From NCBI GenBank assembly GCA_017623355.1, contig JAGAPG010000002.1, positions 1 through 64,000 of the forward strand: DNA of 64,000 bases. The letters are read 5' to 3'. The DNA comes from Clostridia bacterium (GTDB lineage: Bacteria; Bacillota; Clostridia; Oscillospirales; CAG-272). The notes beneath the pieces were generated by a model. The model was not told the DNA's origin and made no database searches. It worked only from the letters and a program-made list of their open reading frames with translations. Shown piece after piece: positions 11,216-19,964 of this stretch. Position numbers and translations under genes: made by a program. Position 1 is the stretch's first letter; each line of letters opens with the position of its first letter.

Positions 11216-11962
11216 ATGAAGCTTGAAAATATAATAGCAACAAGAAAAGCAAAGACGATTTACCGCGACGGTAATAAAACGGTAAAGATATATGACGAGG
11301 ATTCAAAGGTTGATGTCCTTTCACAAGCTCTTACACATGCTCTTATAGAGGAAACAGGACTCAAGGTTCCAAAAATGCTTGAGGTTACTACGCGAGAGGG
11401 CAAAATGACTATAATATATGAATATATAGTTGGAGAAACTCTTGATGTTCTTATGGCTAAATATCCCGAAAGACAAGATGAATATCTGGATCTGTTTTTA
11501 TCGCTTCAAATGTCTGTTCACGCAAAGAGAGCGCCCGGTCTTAAAAAACTTAAGGATAAAATGCGTGCAAAGATTTCAATATCATCTCTTAGCGATACTG
11601 TAAAATACGATCTTCATATGCGTCTTGCATCAATGCCTAAGCACGAAAAAATCTGTCACGGCGATTTCAATCCATCAAATGTAGTTATAACAGAGAATAA
11701 TGAAGCATATATAATCGACTGGGCTCATGCTACTCAGGGAAACGCCTCTGCTGATATTGCAAGAACATATCTTCTTTTTTGTCTTGACGGAAAGGAAGCG
11801 CTTGCGGAAAAATATCTTGATATGTTCTGCGAAAGATCAGGTACATCAAAATCGTATGTTCAAAAATGGCTTCCTATTGTTGCAGCATCTCAATCTGTAA
11901 AAAATATACCAGAAGAAGCAGCGCTGCTTCATAAATGGACCGATGTCGTTGAATTTGAATAA
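11216..11962 (+). CDS. Phosphotransferase of the APH/choline kinase fold
   Basis: A 248-residue kinase-like protein. The catalytic loop HGDFNPSNV (about residue 148) and the metal motif IIDWAHATQGNASADIART are those of the aminoglycoside phosphotransferase / choline kinase superfamily. Whether it acts on a drug, a sugar, an amino alcohol or a protein cannot be told. It follows adhE after 9 bp and ends the operon before a terminator. Its place in a housekeeping operon argues against antibiotic resistance as the main role. Confidence 0.8.
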   Translation: MKLENIIATRKAKTIYRDGNKTVKIYDEDSKVDVLSQALTHALIEETGLKVPKMLEVTTREGKMTIIYEYIVGETLDVLMAKYPERQDEYLDLFLSLQMSVHAKRAPGLKKLKDKMRAKISISSLSDTVKYDLHMRLASMPKHEKICHGDFNPSNVVITENNEAYIIDWAHATQGNASADIARTYLLFCLDGKEALAEKYLDMFCERSGTSKSYVQKWLPIVAASQSVKNIPEEAALLHKWTDVVEFE

Positions 11963-11966
11963 ACAA

Positions 11967-11995
11967 AAAAGCACACAAAAATTTTGTGTGCTTTT
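11967..11995 (+). terminator. Terminator after the suf-adhE operon
   Basis: A perfect 14-bp stem (11967-11980 with 11982-11995) around one base; the GC core is GCACAC. Confidence 0.85.
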
Positions 11996-11996
11996 A

Positions 11997-12025
11997 TTGT
12001 ATTGTGAATGTAAATATGATACAAT
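11997..12025 (+). promoter_or_regulatory. Promoter of the DUF4091 gene
   Basis: TTGTAT (11997-12002), 17-bp spacer, TACAAT (12020-12025) within the extended -10 TGATACAAT. Confidence 0.6.
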
Positions 12026-12057
12026 AAAATTGTAAATAAAATTATACGAGGTGTTTT

Positions 12058-13680
12058 ATGAAAATCTTAGAAGTAAGAAAGCTATCCTCTCTTGCAAACG
12101 TATTTGAGGATAAAATATACGGAAAAGCTTTATATAAAGCAGATACACTCAAGGGTCAGGAGTTTTGCTTCCAGATAGCATTCAGAGGCGAAAAAAAGAC
12201 TTATACTTTTGAAATAGAATCCTCCTTTGGCAAAAACGTAAAAGTAGGGATTATAGGCTATGTACCGAGCGAGCTGCCCTCGTACGGCAGACGTGACGAT
12301 AATTATCTTCGCACAGAGGCGGGTATGTTTGGAGATCCTATTTTTCCGCTTGAAGAAAACAAAATAACCGCCAATCAAAAATGGCAAACTCTTTTCATTT
12401 CAATAGAGATACCTAAGGATTTTGAAGCCGGAGAATATCCCGTAGCGTTTATGATTTACGATAACGGTAAAAAAATACGTACTCTTAAATTTGATCTTAC
12501 AGTACATAATTATATTTTGCCGAAGCAAGATATAGCGGTGACAGAATGGTTTCATAGCGATTGCATATCGGATTTTCACAAAGTCGAGGTGTTCTCGAAG
12601 GAACACTTTGATCTTATTGAAAATTATATAAAAACAGCTACATCCCACGCCGTAAATATGATTTTAGTCCCAGTTTTGACCCCGCCGCTCGACACTGCTG
12701 TAGGCGGAGAGCGTACTACTGTTCAGTTAGTTGATATTACATACGAAAACGGAAAATATGAATTTGATTTTTCAAAGCTCAAGACATTTATAGATATATG
12801 TAAGAGGTGCGGAGTTGAATATTACGAAATAAACCATATGTTTACGCAGTGGGGCGCAAGATTTGCTCCAAAGGTGATGGCGATGGTAGACGGAGAATAT
12901 AAAAAGATATTCGGCTGGGAAACCGATGCTACATCTGAGGAATACACATCGTTTTTGCAGGCATTGATCCCACAGATAATAAAAACATTTGAGGAGTGCG
13001 GAATAGAGAAAAGCAATATATATTTTCATATATCTGACGAACCATCCTATGAGCATCTTGAAAACTATAAAAATGCATCAAAAATCCTTACACCGCTTAT
13101 AGAAGGCTGCAAACAGATAGATGCTCTTTCAAATTATGAATTTTATGAGCAAAAAACAGTAAAGACACCGGTCGTTTCAACAAATCATGTTGAAACATTT
13201 ATAGAAAACGGAGCGAAGGATATCTGGTGCTATTATTGCTGTGCGGAAACCGTTGATGTTGCTAACAGATTTTTCTCAATGCCATCACATCGAAACAGAA
13301 TATTAGGCGTTCAGCTTTATAAGCACGCCATGAAAGGCTTTTTGCATTGGGGATATAATTTTTACAATACGCGTCATTCAATAGAAAAAATAGATCCTTA
13401 TAAGATAACGGATGCAGGAAAAGCGTTTCCGTCAGGCGATTCATTTTGCGTATATCCGTACAAGGATGGAGCGATTCCGTCGTTTAGATTCAAGGTGTTT
13501 AAAAACGCCATAGAGGATGCGCGACTTTTAAAGCTAACAGAAAGCAAAATAGGAAGAGAAGCAACTTTAGCTCTTATAGAGCGCGTAGCAAAAATGAATA
13601 TAACGTTTAAAAAATATCCCAAAACAGATGAATTTTTCTTTGAACTTTATAAAGAAATATTCAAAGCACTTGAAGCTTAA
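12058..13680 (+). CDS. DUF4091 domain protein, putative glycoside hydrolase
   Basis: A 540-residue protein with an N-terminal beta-sandwich (about 1-155), a TIM-barrel-like middle (WFHSDC to YFHISDEPSYEHL) and a C-terminal DUF4091 segment (FRFKVFKNAIEDARLLKL). The acidic pair in HISDEPS is a plausible catalytic centre, as in related glycosidases. No signal peptide is visible, so it is cytoplasmic. It has its own promoter and terminator and no partner gene. The substrate is unknown; DUF4091 proteins are common in carbohydrate-using gut bacteria. Confidence 0.75.
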   Translation: MKILEVRKLSSLANVFEDKIYGKALYKADTLKGQEFCFQIAFRGEKKTYTFEIESSFGKNVKVGIIGYVPSELPSYGRRDDNYLRTEAGMFGDPIFPLEENKITANQKWQTLFISIEIPKDFEAGEYPVAFMIYDNGKKIRTLKFDLTVHNYILPKQDIAVTEWFHSDCISDFHKVEVFSKEHFDLIENYIKTATSHAVNMILVPVLTPPLDTAVGGERTTVQLVDITYENGKYEFDFSKLKTFIDICKRCGVEYYEINHMFTQWGARFAPKVMAMVDGEYKKIFGWETDATSEEYTSFLQALIPQIIKTFEECGIEKSNIYFHISDEPSYEHLENYKNASKILTPLIEGCKQIDALSNYEFYEQKTVKTPVVSTNHVETFIENGAKDIWCYYCCAETVDVANRFFSMPSHRNRILGVQLYKHAMKGFLHWGYNFYNTRHSIEKIDPYKITDAGKAFPSGDSFCVYPYKDGAIPSFRFKVFKNAIEDARLLKLTESKIGREATLALIERVAKMNITFKKYPKTDEFFFELYKEIFKALEA

Positions 13681-13714
13681 TAATAAATGTTCATTTAAAT
13701 AGATTTTTTACAAT

Positions 13715-13743
13715 AAAAAACGCGGCTATGCCCGTGTTTTTTG
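13715..13743 (+). terminator. Terminator after the DUF4091 gene
   Basis: Stem AAAAAACGCGG with CCGTGTTTTTT (one G-T pair), loop about 7 nt, followed by a T-run. Confidence 0.75.
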
Positions 13744-13753
13744 TTAAAATTTA

Positions 13754-13782
13754 TTGAAAAAATACATTAAATATGCTAAAAT
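13754..13782 (+). promoter_or_regulatory. Promoter of the metF-metH operon
   Basis: TTGAAA (13754-13759), 17-bp spacer, TAAAAT (13777-13782) in the extended -10 TGCTAAAAT. The leader is only about 26 nt, so no SAM or cobalamin riboswitch is present. Confidence 0.75.
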
Positions 13783-13814
13783 AGTATTTAATATTGAAAT
13801 TTTTAGGAGAATAT

Positions 13815-14678
13815 ATGAAAATAATAGATATTATAAGTTCGGAAAAGCCTTCGCTTTCTTTCGAGGTTTTCCCTCCTAAGACAAGTGATACTTTTGACAG
13901 CGTAAAAAAAGCCACAGAGGATATAGCAAAGTTAAATCCTTCTTTTATGAGTGTTACTTACGGTGCAAGCGGAGGCACCAGTGAATTTACGGTTTCGGTG
14001 GCCCAAAACATAAAAAATATGGGAGTAACTCCAATAGCCCATCTTACCTGCGTGAATTCCACAAAGGATGATATTCAGCATAGATTAAAGGCTCTCAAGG
14101 ATGTGGGAATAGAGAATATTTTAGCCTTGCGAGGTGATATAACCGAGGAGAATAAGGATAAAATACAGTTTGACTATAAGCACGCAAACGAGCTTGTTTA
14201 TGATATAAAAGCATTCGGAGATTTTTGCATAGGCGGTGCGTGCTATCCTGAGGGACACCCCGAGTCCGTATCTCAAGCAGACGATATAAAAAATCTTAAG
14301 CTTAAGGTCGATGCAGGATGCTCCTTCCTTACCACTCAAATGTTTTTTGATAATAACATACTTTACAACTATATGTACAAAATAAGAGAAGCGGGAATAA
14401 CAGTTCCGATAGTAGCCGGAATAATGCCTGTTACTAACGCAAAGCAAATAAAGCGAATTTGCGCGCTTTCTGGTACATATTTACCGCAGCGCTTTAAAGC
14501 GATAGTAGACAGATATGCATCAACTCCCGATGCTATGTGTCAAGCGGGAATAGCATACGCAACAGATCAAATAATAGATCTTTTCGCTAACGGAATAAAC
14601 GCAGTTCACGTATATTCAATGAATAAGGAATTTGTGGCGAGAAGGATTCAGGAGAATATTTCGGAGATAATTAAATGA
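13815..14678 (+). CDS. metF: 5,10-methylenetetrahydrofolate reductase
   Basis: A 287-residue flavin-dependent TIM-barrel enzyme that reduces methylene-THF to methyl-THF for methionine synthesis. The family motifs are SFEVFPPKT near the N-terminus, VTYGASGG, HLTCVN and ILALRGD. The start is the ATG at 13815 with AGGAGA upstream. The stop overlaps the next gene's ATG as ATGA, and the product feeds directly into the metH gene in the same operon. Confidence 0.95.
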   Translation: MKIIDIISSEKPSLSFEVFPPKTSDTFDSVKKATEDIAKLNPSFMSVTYGASGGTSEFTVSVAQNIKNMGVTPIAHLTCVNSTKDDIQHRLKALKDVGIENILALRGDITEENKDKIQFDYKHANELVYDIKAFGDFCIGGACYPEGHPESVSQADDIKNLKLKVDAGCSFLTTQMFFDNNILYNYMYKIREAGITVPIVAGIMPVTNAKQIKRICALSGTYLPQRFKAIVDRYASTPDAMCQAGIAYATDQIIDLFANGINAVHVYSMNKEFVARRIQENISEIIK

Positions 14679-15295
14679 ACGACCTCTATATAATACACGC
14701 AAATTCACACGATATAAAAATAAACACAACTGCTTTGCTTCGTAGACTAAAAATATCAAATCCCGATGAATCCATGCAGCAGCTTATAAGGGAATGTATA
14801 AATACAGTATACGATAACGCATCGTTGCGCGCTGTATATACTGTTGGTAATATTGATATCAATAAGGATGAAAATATAATAGATTTTGGGTATATGAGGC
14901 TGAAAAGCTGTAATTTGCGTGTAAATCTTGCTGATTGTAATAAGGCGTTTGTATTTGTTGCTACCTTGGGAATAGAAATTGACAGAATAATAGAAAGATA
15001 TTCTAAGGTTTTGCAAACAAAGGCACTTATTTGCGATACAGTAGCACTTTTTCTTATAGAAGCCTTTTGCGATTATATAGAAGCGCTTTTGACAAAAAGA
15101 ATAAAATCAAAAAAACGTTTTTCTCCCGGATACGGAGATCTTGATATAACCTGTCAAAGAGATATTATTCAAAATCTTGATACTGCGAGAAGAATAGGAG
15201 TTACGCTTACGGATTCGTGTATGATGATACCGACTAAATCGGTAAGCGCTATCATAGGAGTGAAGAAAAGAGATGGACGTACTAAAAAAGCTTGA
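14675..15295 (+). CDS. MetH reactivation-domain protein
   Basis: A 206-residue protein resembling the vitamin B12-dependent methionine synthase activation domain (about 60 residues shorter than in E. coli MetH), here as a separate gene. Recognisable parts are VFVATLGIEIDRIIERY, the helix with IEAFCDYIEALL, and FSPGYGDLDI, the SAM/flavodoxin-side motif. It should restore oxidised cob(II)alamin using SAM and an electron donor. The next gene, metH, lacks this domain and starts 23 nt before this gene ends, so the two work as a split enzyme. Confidence 0.85.
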   Translation: MNDLYIIHANSHDIKINTTALLRRLKISNPDESMQQLIRECINTVYDNASLRAVYTVGNIDINKDENIIDFGYMRLKSCNLRVNLADCNKAFVFVATLGIEIDRIIERYSKVLQTKALICDTVALFLIEAFCDYIEALLTKRIKSKKRFSPGYGDLDITCQRDIIQNLDTARRIGVTLTDSCMMIPTKSVSAIIGVKKRDGRTKKA

Positions 15296-17624
15296 GAGAG
15301 ATTTTTTGTTTTTCGACGGAGCTATGGGCACGCTTTTGCAGGAGAAGGGATTACTCCCCGGAGAGCTGCCTGAAAGCTGGAATATTACTCATTCTGAAAT
15401 AATAACAGAAATACACAAAGCTTATTTTAAAGCAGGCGCAAATGTTGTTACAAGTAACACGTTCGGCGCAAATCCTTTGAAAATGGATGATGTATGTGAA
15501 ATAGTCGCAAAGGGAGTAGAAAACGCTAAAAAAGCCGTATACGCTTCCGAGCAATACGTCGCACTTGATATAGGACCGACAGGAAAGCTTTTGAAGCCTC
15601 TTGGAGATCTTGATTTTGAAGATGCTGTAAAAGCGTTTTCAGTACCGATAAGGGCGGGAGCATCAGCTGGAGCAGATCTTATAATAATCGAAACCATGAA
15701 TGATCCGTATGAGCTTAAAGCAGCGATAATAGCGGCTAAGGAAAATTCCAAGCTTCCTATATTCGCAACCTTCGTTCTTGATGAAAACGGCAAGACCATG
15801 ACGGGCTGCGATATAAAATCCATGGTAGCTATGCTTGAGGGCTTAGGAGTAAGTGCACTTGGAGTAAATTGCTCGCTCGGTGCGGATAAGCTGAAAAAAT
15901 TCATTCCCGAAATTGTTTCTTTTTCGTCAATTCCCGTAATAGTCAATCCAAATGCGGGTATGCCGATAATAAATAATGGAAAAACACACTTTGATTCTAC
16001 CCCTGATATTTTTCTTGCAAATATGCTTGAGATAGCTCAAATGGGCGCAAGAATTCTTGGCGGATGCTGCGGAACCACTCCGGAGCATATATCAAAAGTA
16101 GTGTCGGCACTCAAAAACGAAAGACCAAAGAAAGTAATAAAAAAATCAATAACTGCAGTGTCTTCGTATTCAAAATGCTGTGTTTTTGATAAAAAAGCTG
16201 TTTTGATAGGCGAAAGAATAAATCCAACGGGCAAGCCTAAGCTAAAAGCTGCGCTTCGCGAAAATAATATGGATTATCTTATTTCTGAAGCGATAGGTCA
16301 GGAAGAAAAAAATGCTGATATGTTAGATGTCAATGTTGGGCTTCCTGAAATAAATGAGCCTGAGTTTTTGGAAAGAGCAATAAAGGAGATACAGTCTGTA
16401 ACATCTTTACCATTACAAATTGATACATCTGATACAGTTGCTCTTGAAAGAGCTATGCGTATATATAATGGAAAGCCTCTTGTAAATTCGGTAAACGGCA
16501 AGGAAGAAAGCATGAGAAAAGTTTTCCCGCTTGTAAAAAAATACGGCGGTGCACTCATCGCATTGACCCTTGATGAAAACGGAATTCCCACAACTGCTAA
16601 GGGTAGATATGATATAGCCGAAAAAATTGTAATAAGAGCGGAAAAAGAGGGTATAGATAGAAAAGATATAATTGTAGATCCGCTTTGCCTTACCGTAAGC
16701 TCTGACAAAAATGCTCCGAGTGTTACGCTGGATGCTATAAAATTGATAAAAAGCGGCTTGGGAGTAAAAACCTCTCTTGGAATTTCCAATGTATCATTTG
16801 GACTTCCGAAAAGAGATTTTATAAATTCTACATTTTTCACATTGGCGCTTCAAAACGGTCTTGATGCAGTTATTATGAATCCGTATTCGGAAGAAATGAT
16901 GAAGGCTTATCGCTCGTATAATGCACTTTTAGGTATAGACGAGGTTTGCGAGGAATATATAGCCTTTGCTTCTGAAAAAACAGGCGCAGAGGTGTCTGAA
17001 ATTGAGGAAAAAATGACTCTTGAAAAGGCTATTTTGAAGGGACTTAAAAAGGAAGCCCGTGATGCTGCAAGACTTCTTATAACAAACACTCCCCCCCTCG
17101 AAATCGTAAATAATTATATAATTCCCGCGCTTGATATTGTCGGAGAAAATTATGAAAAGGGAATATCTTTTCTTCCTCAGCTTCTTATGAGCGCCGAAAC
17201 AGCAAATATCGCTTTTGACGTAGTGAAGGAGAAAATATCTGCGCAAGAATCTAATAAGGGCGATATAATAATGGCAACTGTAAAGGGGGATGTTCACGAT
17301 ATAGGAAAAAATATCGTGAAGGTTATTTTGCAGAATTACGGATACAGGGTAACGGATCTTGGCAAGGATGTTCCGCCCGAAAAAATACTTGAATACGTGA
17401 AAAATAGCGGGATAAAGCTCGTTGGACTTTCAGCTCTTATGACTACAACTATTCCTTCTATGGAGGAAACTATAAAGCTTTTGAAGGAATATGACGGAGA
17501 TATAAAAATCGTGGTTGGCGGAGCTGTTTTGACGCCGGAATACGCTAAAATGATAAATGCCGACAAATATGCCAAGGATGCTATGGATACCGTCCGCTTT
17601 GTAAAGGAATACTATAACAATTAA
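15273..17624 (+). CDS. metH: Cobalamin-dependent methionine synthase, without activation domain
   Basis: A 783-residue enzyme with homocysteine-binding barrel (residues 1-285; the zinc site is a Cys near NCSLGA and the pair in GGCCGTTPEH), pterin-binding barrel (LIGERINPTGKPKLK; about 300-560), the cap, and the B12 domain with DVHDIGKN near residue 675. It transfers the methyl group from methyl-THF to homocysteine. The SAM-dependent reactivation domain is missing at the C-terminus and is supplied by the preceding gene. Non-fused MetH of this type is known in Thermotoga and Clostridia. Confidence 0.95.
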   Translation: MDVLKKLERDFLFFDGAMGTLLQEKGLLPGELPESWNITHSEIITEIHKAYFKAGANVVTSNTFGANPLKMDDVCEIVAKGVENAKKAVYASEQYVALDIGPTGKLLKPLGDLDFEDAVKAFSVPIRAGASAGADLIIIETMNDPYELKAAIIAAKENSKLPIFATFVLDENGKTMTGCDIKSMVAMLEGLGVSALGVNCSLGADKLKKFIPEIVSFSSIPVIVNPNAGMPIINNGKTHFDSTPDIFLANMLEIAQMGARILGGCCGTTPEHISKVVSALKNERPKKVIKKSITAVSSYSKCCVFDKKAVLIGERINPTGKPKLKAALRENNMDYLISEAIGQEEKNADMLDVNVGLPEINEPEFLERAIKEIQSVTSLPLQIDTSDTVALERAMRIYNGKPLVNSVNGKEESMRKVFPLVKKYGGALIALTLDENGIPTTAKGRYDIAEKIVIRAEKEGIDRKDIIVDPLCLTVSSDKNAPSVTLDAIKLIKSGLGVKTSLGISNVSFGLPKRDFINSTFFTLALQNGLDAVIMNPYSEEMMKAYRSYNALLGIDEVCEEYIAFASEKTGAEVSEIEEKMTLEKAILKGLKKEARDAARLLITNTPPLEIVNNYIIPALDIVGENYEKGISFLPQLLMSAETANIAFDVVKEKISAQESNKGDIIMATVKGDVHDIGKNIVKVILQNYGYRVTDLGKDVPPEKILEYVKNSGIKLVGLSALMTTTIPSMEETIKLLKEYDGDIKIVVGGAVLTPEYAKMINADKYAKDAMDTVRFVKEYYNN

Positions 17625-17628
17625 CAGC

Positions 17629-17659
17629 AAAAACGGAGCTTGTGAAAAGCTCCGTTTTT
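17629..17659. terminator. Bidirectional terminator
   Basis: Stem AAAACGGAGCTT and AAGCTCCGTTTT around GTGAA. It lies between the convergent metH and rarA genes. Confidence 0.9.
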
Positions 17660-17675
17660 ACTTTTTTAAATAAAA

Positions 17676-18902
17676 TTATTTTTTGATTTTCTCCCAATAT
17701 GATTTTGCGGCTTGCTCTGTCTTGTTTTCGCCGTATTCATAATATTGAACATTTTTTATATCGTTAGGTAAATACTGCTGATAAACATAATCATTTGGAT
17801 AATCGTGCGGATATTTGTATCCTTTAAATAACGGCGCCTGAAGGTGAGGAGGAACATTCACGCCTTTACCGTTGTGAATATCGTCTACAGCCTTGTTTAT
17901 TGCTTTATAGGCAGTGTTGGATTTGGGCGCGGTTGCAAGCATGATGGCGCAGCTCGCAAGCGGAATTCTTGCCTCGGGAAGCCCAAGCTCCTTGGCGCTG
18001 CAGCACAAAGCATAAGTGATTTGTGCTGCCTGAGGATATGCAAGACCGATATCCTCTGAGGCGATAACCTGTAAGCGTCTGCAAGCGGATATGATATCGC
18101 CGCCTTCCAAAAGCTTAGCAAGATAAAATACAGCCGCATTGGGATCAGAGCCGCGAATTGATTTTTGCAGAGCAGATAAAAGATTGTAGTGTACATCGCT
18201 ATCTCTGTCAAACGCACCTGCCGATACGGAAGGAATAAATTCCTTTGCATTTTCAAGCGAAATGTTAGAGTCCGATGCGTAATAAGCAGCCTCTAAAAGT
18301 GTAAGTGCGTGCCTTACATCACCGCCTGCGCAGGATGCCAGAAATTCAAGCGCATCATCATCTGCTACTTTGGAAGATCCGCTCTCTTGATTGAGATACG
18401 AGCAAGCATGTCTTAAAACAGGTATAATCTGCTTTGCGCTAACGGGCTTGAATTCAAATAGAGAGCATCTTGAAAGTAACGCATCGTAAATATAAAAATA
18501 CGGATTTTCAGTCGTCGAAGCGATGAGAGTAACGCGCCCGTCCTCTATGTATTCGAGTAAGGATTGCTGCTGTTTTTTGTTGAAATATTGAATTTCATCT
18601 AAATACAAAAGAGTTCCGTTTGATGAAAATACGGAGGAGGATTGAGCTATAACCTCTTTGACATCCGAAAGAGAAGCCGTAGTGGCATTAAGGCGGTATA
18701 ACTGCATTCCCGAATTTTTAGCTATAATATTTGCAACTGTTGTTTTTCCTGTACCGGGAGGACCAAAAAAGATCATATTGGATATTTTACCCGAGCTTAC
18801 CATTCTGCGAATGACTCCGCGCTCGGAAACCAAATGCTCCTGCCCGGCAATATCATCAAAGGAATCCGGTCTTAATTTATCAGCGATAGGTTGATTGTTC
18901 AT
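17676..18902 (-). CDS. rarA: Replication-associated recombination protein A
   Basis: A 408-residue AAA+ ATPase of the RarA/MgsA/WRNIP1 family, related to clamp loaders. Walker A is GPPGTGKTT (about residue 48), Walker B is TLLYLDEIQYF, and the sensor segment is LIASTTENPYF. The C-terminal part with RRLQVIASEDIGLAYPQA is the tetramerisation region of this family. It acts at stalled replication forks. The N-terminus (IADKLRPDSFDDIAGQEHL) is canonical, which supports the start. It has its own promoter and is divergent from the membrane protein pair at 19000. Confidence 0.95.
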   Translation of the reverse strand: MNNQPIADKLRPDSFDDIAGQEHLVSERGVIRRMVSSGKISNMIFFGPPGTGKTTVANIIAKNSGMQLYRLNATTASLSDVKEVIAQSSSVFSSNGTLLYLDEIQYFNKKQQQSLLEYIEDGRVTLIASTTENPYFYIYDALLSRCSLFEFKPVSAKQIIPVLRHACSYLNQESGSSKVADDDALEFLASCAGGDVRHALTLLEAAYYASDSNISLENAKEFIPSVSAGAFDRDSDVHYNLLSALQKSIRGSDPNAAVFYLAKLLEGGDIISACRRLQVIASEDIGLAYPQAAQITYALCCSAKELGLPEARIPLASCAIMLATAPKSNTAYKAINKAVDDIHNGKGVNVPPHLQAPLFKGYKYPHDYPNDYVYQQYLPNDIKNVQYYEYGENKTEQAAKSYWEKIKK

Positions 18903-18932
18903 TTTAAACCTCTTTTCAAAATCTTCAAGGAT

Positions 18933-18961
18933 ATTTTATCATAGAAGTTTGCAAAAATCAA
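18933..18961 (-). promoter_or_regulatory. Promoter of rarA
   Basis: On the minus strand, TTGATT (18961-18956), 17-bp spacer, TAAAAT (18938-18933) in an extended TGATAAAAT. Confidence 0.65.
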
Positions 18962-18999
18962 TATAAATATAGCATCAATAACAACTCTCGGAGGCGCTT

Positions 19000-19260
19000 G
19001 TGAGATTTGAAATTAGTAAATTGCAAAATCTTGAAAAAAAGAAAGAAGGAGGCTTTAAAATAGCGATACCTATATTTTTGAGTGTGCTTTTGATTTCATT
19101 TGTATCGTTCTTTTTTATATTTGAAGAAATATTTTTAAAATTAGAAGAAGGTGTTGATGATATAGAAGCAGAGGCTTTTTTTGATGGAAATTTTGACGAG
19201 ATCATAGGCCTTGATAAGCCAAATATTGAGGAAACGGAGATTGAAAGTGAAGCTCGGTGA
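19000..19260 (+). CDS. Small membrane protein with acidic tail
   Basis: An 86-residue protein starting at GTG with CGGAGG upstream. Residues 1-19 are basic and probably cytoplasmic, residues about 20-43 form one membrane helix, and the remaining 40 are strongly acidic (many Glu and Asp). No family is recognised. It overlaps the M50 protease gene by 14 nt, so the two are translationally coupled. By place it may be a partner, regulator or substrate of the protease, comparable in position to SpoIVFA beside SpoIVFB, though no sequence likeness is claimed. Confidence 0.65.
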   Translation: MRFEISKLQNLEKKKEGGFKIAIPIFLSVLLISFVSFFFIFEEIFLKLEEGVDDIEAEAFFDGNFDEIIGLDKPNIEETEIESEAR

Positions 19261-19816
19261 TATAGCAGGCTTTTTAGCCGTTTTTATTACTATGATGAGT
19301 GTTTCATCCTCGCCTCATCCAATAATTTTGATATTATGCTATTTGATACACGAGACAGGCCACTTGGCTTTTGTTAAGCTTACAGGAGCAAGAGCGCAGA
19401 GAATGAGTGTTGGCGGCTTTAGACTTTGCCTGCATTATGATTGCTCTCGTATTTCTTACAGGAAAGAATTTTTCGTTTGCGCCGGAGGAATAATATTTAA
19501 TCTTTTAACGGCAATTTCAGTTATAGCGTTGCCACTTCGGGAAAATGAGGGGCTTACTTTCTTTATTTTATGTAATTTTTCATTAGCATTGATGAATTTG
19601 TATCCTGTAGCAACACTTGATGGCGGAGGAATAATGAAATGCATAGCGAAAAGCTTTTTAGATGAAGCAAGGGCGGAAAGGCTTTGTAAAAGATTATCGT
19701 TCGTTTTTGTTTTTGTTATGTGGCTGTGCGCTGTTTATCTGCAGCTTATGTTTGATTCAAATATTTCATTTTTGTTTATTTCGGTATTTCTTTTAGTAGA
19801 GCTATGCTTTTCATAA
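19247..19816 (+). CDS. M50 family site-2-type intramembrane metalloprotease
   Basis: A 189-residue, highly hydrophobic protein. The zinc motif HETGH lies in a membrane helix at about residue 36, and NLYPVATLDGG near residue 126 gives the third zinc ligand of S2P/SpoIVFB-type proteases. About five to six membrane segments are likely. The start is the GTG at 19247 with GGAG 7 nt upstream. In the spore-forming clostridia such enzymes cut membrane-bound precursors; SpoIVFB processing pro-sigma-K is the closest analogue, but the substrate here is unknown. Confidence 0.8.
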   Translation: MKLGDIAGFLAVFITMMSVSSSPHPIILILCYLIHETGHLAFVKLTGARAQRMSVGGFRLCLHYDCSRISYRKEFFVCAGGIIFNLLTAISVIALPLRENEGLTFFILCNFSLALMNLYPVATLDGGGIMKCIAKSFLDEARAERLCKRLSFVFVFVMWLCAVYLQLMFDSNISFLFISVFLLVELCFS

Positions 19817-19858
19817 TATAAAAAATAATTAAAAATCTTAACTTTTTTTATAAAACTA

Positions 19859-19887
19859 TTGCAGAAAGCCCCCCTATCTGCTATAAT
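19859..19887 (+). promoter_or_regulatory. Promoter of the pot operon
   Basis: TTGCAG (19859-19864), 17-bp spacer, TATAAT (19882-19887) in the extended -10 TGCTATAAT. Confidence 0.75.
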
Positions 19888-19890
19888 TCT

Positions 19891-19942
19891 ATTGATTTAC
19901 GTATTTCGCCGAGAAAAGAAGATTTTCGTCGAGTAAATCAAT
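19891..19942 (+). promoter_or_regulatory. Leader hairpin of the pot operon
   Basis: A 10-bp perfect inverted repeat, ATTGATTTAC (19891-19900) and GTAAATCAAT (19933-19942), begins just where transcription should start. A small inner stem GAAAA/TTTTC lies inside. It could be a 5' RNA hairpin or an operator at the start site. Confidence 0.6.
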
Positions 19943-19964
19943 CTACGAAAGAACGGGGATAGAA

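Noticed and set aside
11216..11962. Aminoglycoside resistance gene
   Set aside because: Only the general kinase fold is visible, the gene ends a housekeeping operon, and no mobile element is near.
13783..13814. SAM or cobalamin riboswitch before metF
   Set aside because: The predicted leader is about 26 nt, too short for either aptamer.
15422..15946. A 174-codon open frame on the minus strand
   Set aside because: It mirrors the metH coding frame and has no start context; Ser/Thr-rich composition is typical of antisense shadows.
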